The position numbers and the translations under genes were made by a program. From the NCBI RefSeq assembly GCF_030272615.1, contig NC_081414.1, forward strand, positions 815,960,396 to 816,024,395: a DNA stretch of 64,000 nt. The letters run 5' to 3'. The notes under the pieces were generated by a model, which was not told where the DNA came from, did not search any database, and saw only the letters and a list, made by a program, of their open reading frames with translations. Source of the DNA: Cryptomeria japonica. Taxonomy: Eukaryota; Streptophyta; Pinopsida; Cupressales; Cupressaceae. Shown here one piece after another: positions 62,514 through 64,000 of the stretch; position 1 is the stretch's first letter, and each line of letters opens with the position of its first letter.

Positions 62514-64000
62514 GTCTTGATCGATAATGGAGCAGGCCTAAATATTTGTACACTACAGTTGGTCACAGCATTGGGATATGCAGTAGAATCAGTGGATCCT
62601 CATCAGAAGATCACAATCAAAGCCTATGACGATGCGGAGCGTTCATCCAAAGGAGCTGTGGTACTACCAATCCGAGTGGGCCCCGTGGTAAAGCACATCA
62701 TCTGTCAGGTTCTAAACCTTCCTTTGCCCTACAATCTATTATTAGGGAGACCTTGGATACATGCCATGCAAGCCGTTCCATCTACCTACCATCAATGTAT
62801 CAAGTTCCCACATAACGGTGTAGAGATCACAATCCTGGGCGATGCAAATCCCTTTGCATATTGTCATAATACCAGCCATCAACCAGAGATTACCGTTCCT
62901 AATAATAGAGAAGCCATTTCTTCCACATCATATATAAGTCCCGCCTCTCTTTCTCGTTCAAACACCACTATACCCAAGCAAGAAAAGATTAAGATGAAGA
63001 TAGCAAAGGAAGGTCCTGGGGAATACAACTTGAGTCAACTCTTTTGTGTGGGACAAATGCTCACTTCTCCTAGAACACATGGTAAACCACAGCAGGTACT
63101 CCCGCAACCACTAAACATACCAGCATGTGCTTTGACGCCCTTTGTTCTTGGAAAGAGTCAAGAGGAAGAAACACAAGATGAGGACCTAGCGGAATGGATT
63201 TAAAAAGATCCCATCACCACTGATATACCGCGAGTTACACTTCCTACGGATCAGTATGGCAAAGGTCTCCTCATTATGCAATGAATGGGATATGATGGTC
63301 AGGGTGCTTTGGGATATTACAAACAAGGACGACATGAACCTCTGCTGCTGGAATTCAAGCCCAAAGGTAATACAGGCCTAGGCTTTGAAAAAGAGATTTT
63401 TCCTAAATTAAAATTCAAAGGAAAACCCAGCAAACCATTATGTCCACCTACTGCCAAAAGGCCACCTTTCATTATCAAAGCGGCATCAAGCACCATCCCG
63501 ACTGCCCCACTGAGGCTCAAAACCCCAACACAACCATCACCAATGCCACTCATCCCACCAAGCGAACTCGTAATCCCATCAGCAGCACCATCAACAGCAA
63601 CAACTGTATCAGAACCCGCAACAACATCTATGGCACCAGTAGTTCTAGCAGAAGCCACTGAGTCAACATTACCGATACTCCCTGTACCAAATCCTTTAAT
63701 CCCCATCAACCGCCCTGCAGCACCGATCATTACAAAGGTACATCAACCAATCACACCTGCAGTATTTAACTCAAAGGACATCCCAGTATGGTATAGTAAT
63801 CGGATGCTGGAAAGTGATTCAGAGACCGACTCACATGAATGGGAATTTGATTTTGTACAGCTTAACACTTCAGATGAGGAAGATACATCACCACCTCCAC
63901 CACGCAAAGACATCCCTGTTTACGAAGAAGCACAGATAAAGACCACTTGGGTTCCTAAACTGGAAACATCTTCCACAGACCCTACGTCTCATCCTACGCC
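62514..64000 (+). pseudogene. E3 protease, G-patch and start of pol (broken, partial)
   Basis: In the same frame as gag. Protease begins LIDNGAGLNIC (62517); the frame is cut by TAA at 63201-63203 (TATAAA in E2 became TTAAAA) and TGA at 63282-63284 (AGA to TGA) inside the G-patch-like segment. After that the frame is open to the window end through the proline-rich linker (DEEDTSPPPPRKDIPVY). RT lies beyond the window. Confidence 0.85.

Larger units (their letters stand above)
56457..64000 (+). mobile_element. E3: Tat-type LTR retrotransposon related to E2, cut by the window end
   Basis: It starts TGTAGTCACAC after GTACT in copy B. The order is 5' LTR (56457-57846), tRNA-Trp PBS, leader with GCGC array and 127-codon ORF, gag, protease and the first part of pol. 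It aligns with E2 throughout but keeps gag. Three in-frame stops (62511, 63201 and 63282) mark it as defective. The 3' LTR and the second target duplication lie outside the window. Confidence 0.95.

Overview
The window is nuclear DNA of a plant, most likely a seed plant with a large, transposon-rich genome. A gymnosperm is my guess, but it rests on the general look only (AT-rich DNA, long nested Ty3/gypsy elements, few genes) and not on any diagnostic gene. I see no rRNA, tRNA, organellar or bacterial-type genes. Almost everything recognisable is mobile-element DNA.

1-19269: a quiet AT-rich stretch. It holds two paralogous 82-codon genes with matching promoters (628-876 and 11340-11588), a degraded acidic, coiled-coil-like reading frame ahead of an LTR-like end (4138-8837), a 1.6-kb element with long inverted arms (12130-13760) and a tandem duplication (17740-18300).

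19105-50085 is a nested block. Its base is copy A, a decayed intron-containing DDE-type DNA-transposon gene on the minus strand. Two complete Ty3/gypsy Tat-type retrotransposons lie inside it: E1 (19270-33754, minus, target duplication ATATG) and E2 (35405-49563, plus, target duplication GTTCT). Removing E1 rejoins the copy A reading frame exactly. E1 has eight in-frame stops, a YVND polymerase motif and an antisense plant-mobile-domain (PMD) relic. E2 has almost identical LTRs and a 1663-codon protease-to-integrase frame, but no gag.

50085-54240 separates copy A from copy B, a second, head-to-head copy of the same transposon (54240-56456). The spacer holds a long polypurine array, a BTB/POZ exon with an internal triplication, a palindrome-rich satellite and a polypyrimidine array complementary in type to the first. 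Copy B is cut by E3 (56457 to beyond 64000), an E2 relative that keeps its gag gene but carries stops.

The most unusual signal is RNA-like structure in the 3' regions of E1 and E2. Both have a 15-bp hairpin against the polypurine tract that pairs fully, with G-U wobbles, only on the antisense strand. Both have a second hairpin with identical CGAGAGAT arms about 100 bp from the LTR, and a structured block just after pol. E1 also has eight tandem hairpins with a conserved loop and covarying stems upstream of the antisense PMD frame, and E2 has tandem 57-nt hairpins with a compensatory arm change. Together with CpG-rich motif arrays in the leaders, this suggests a structured, possibly antisense-transcribed 3' module in these elements.
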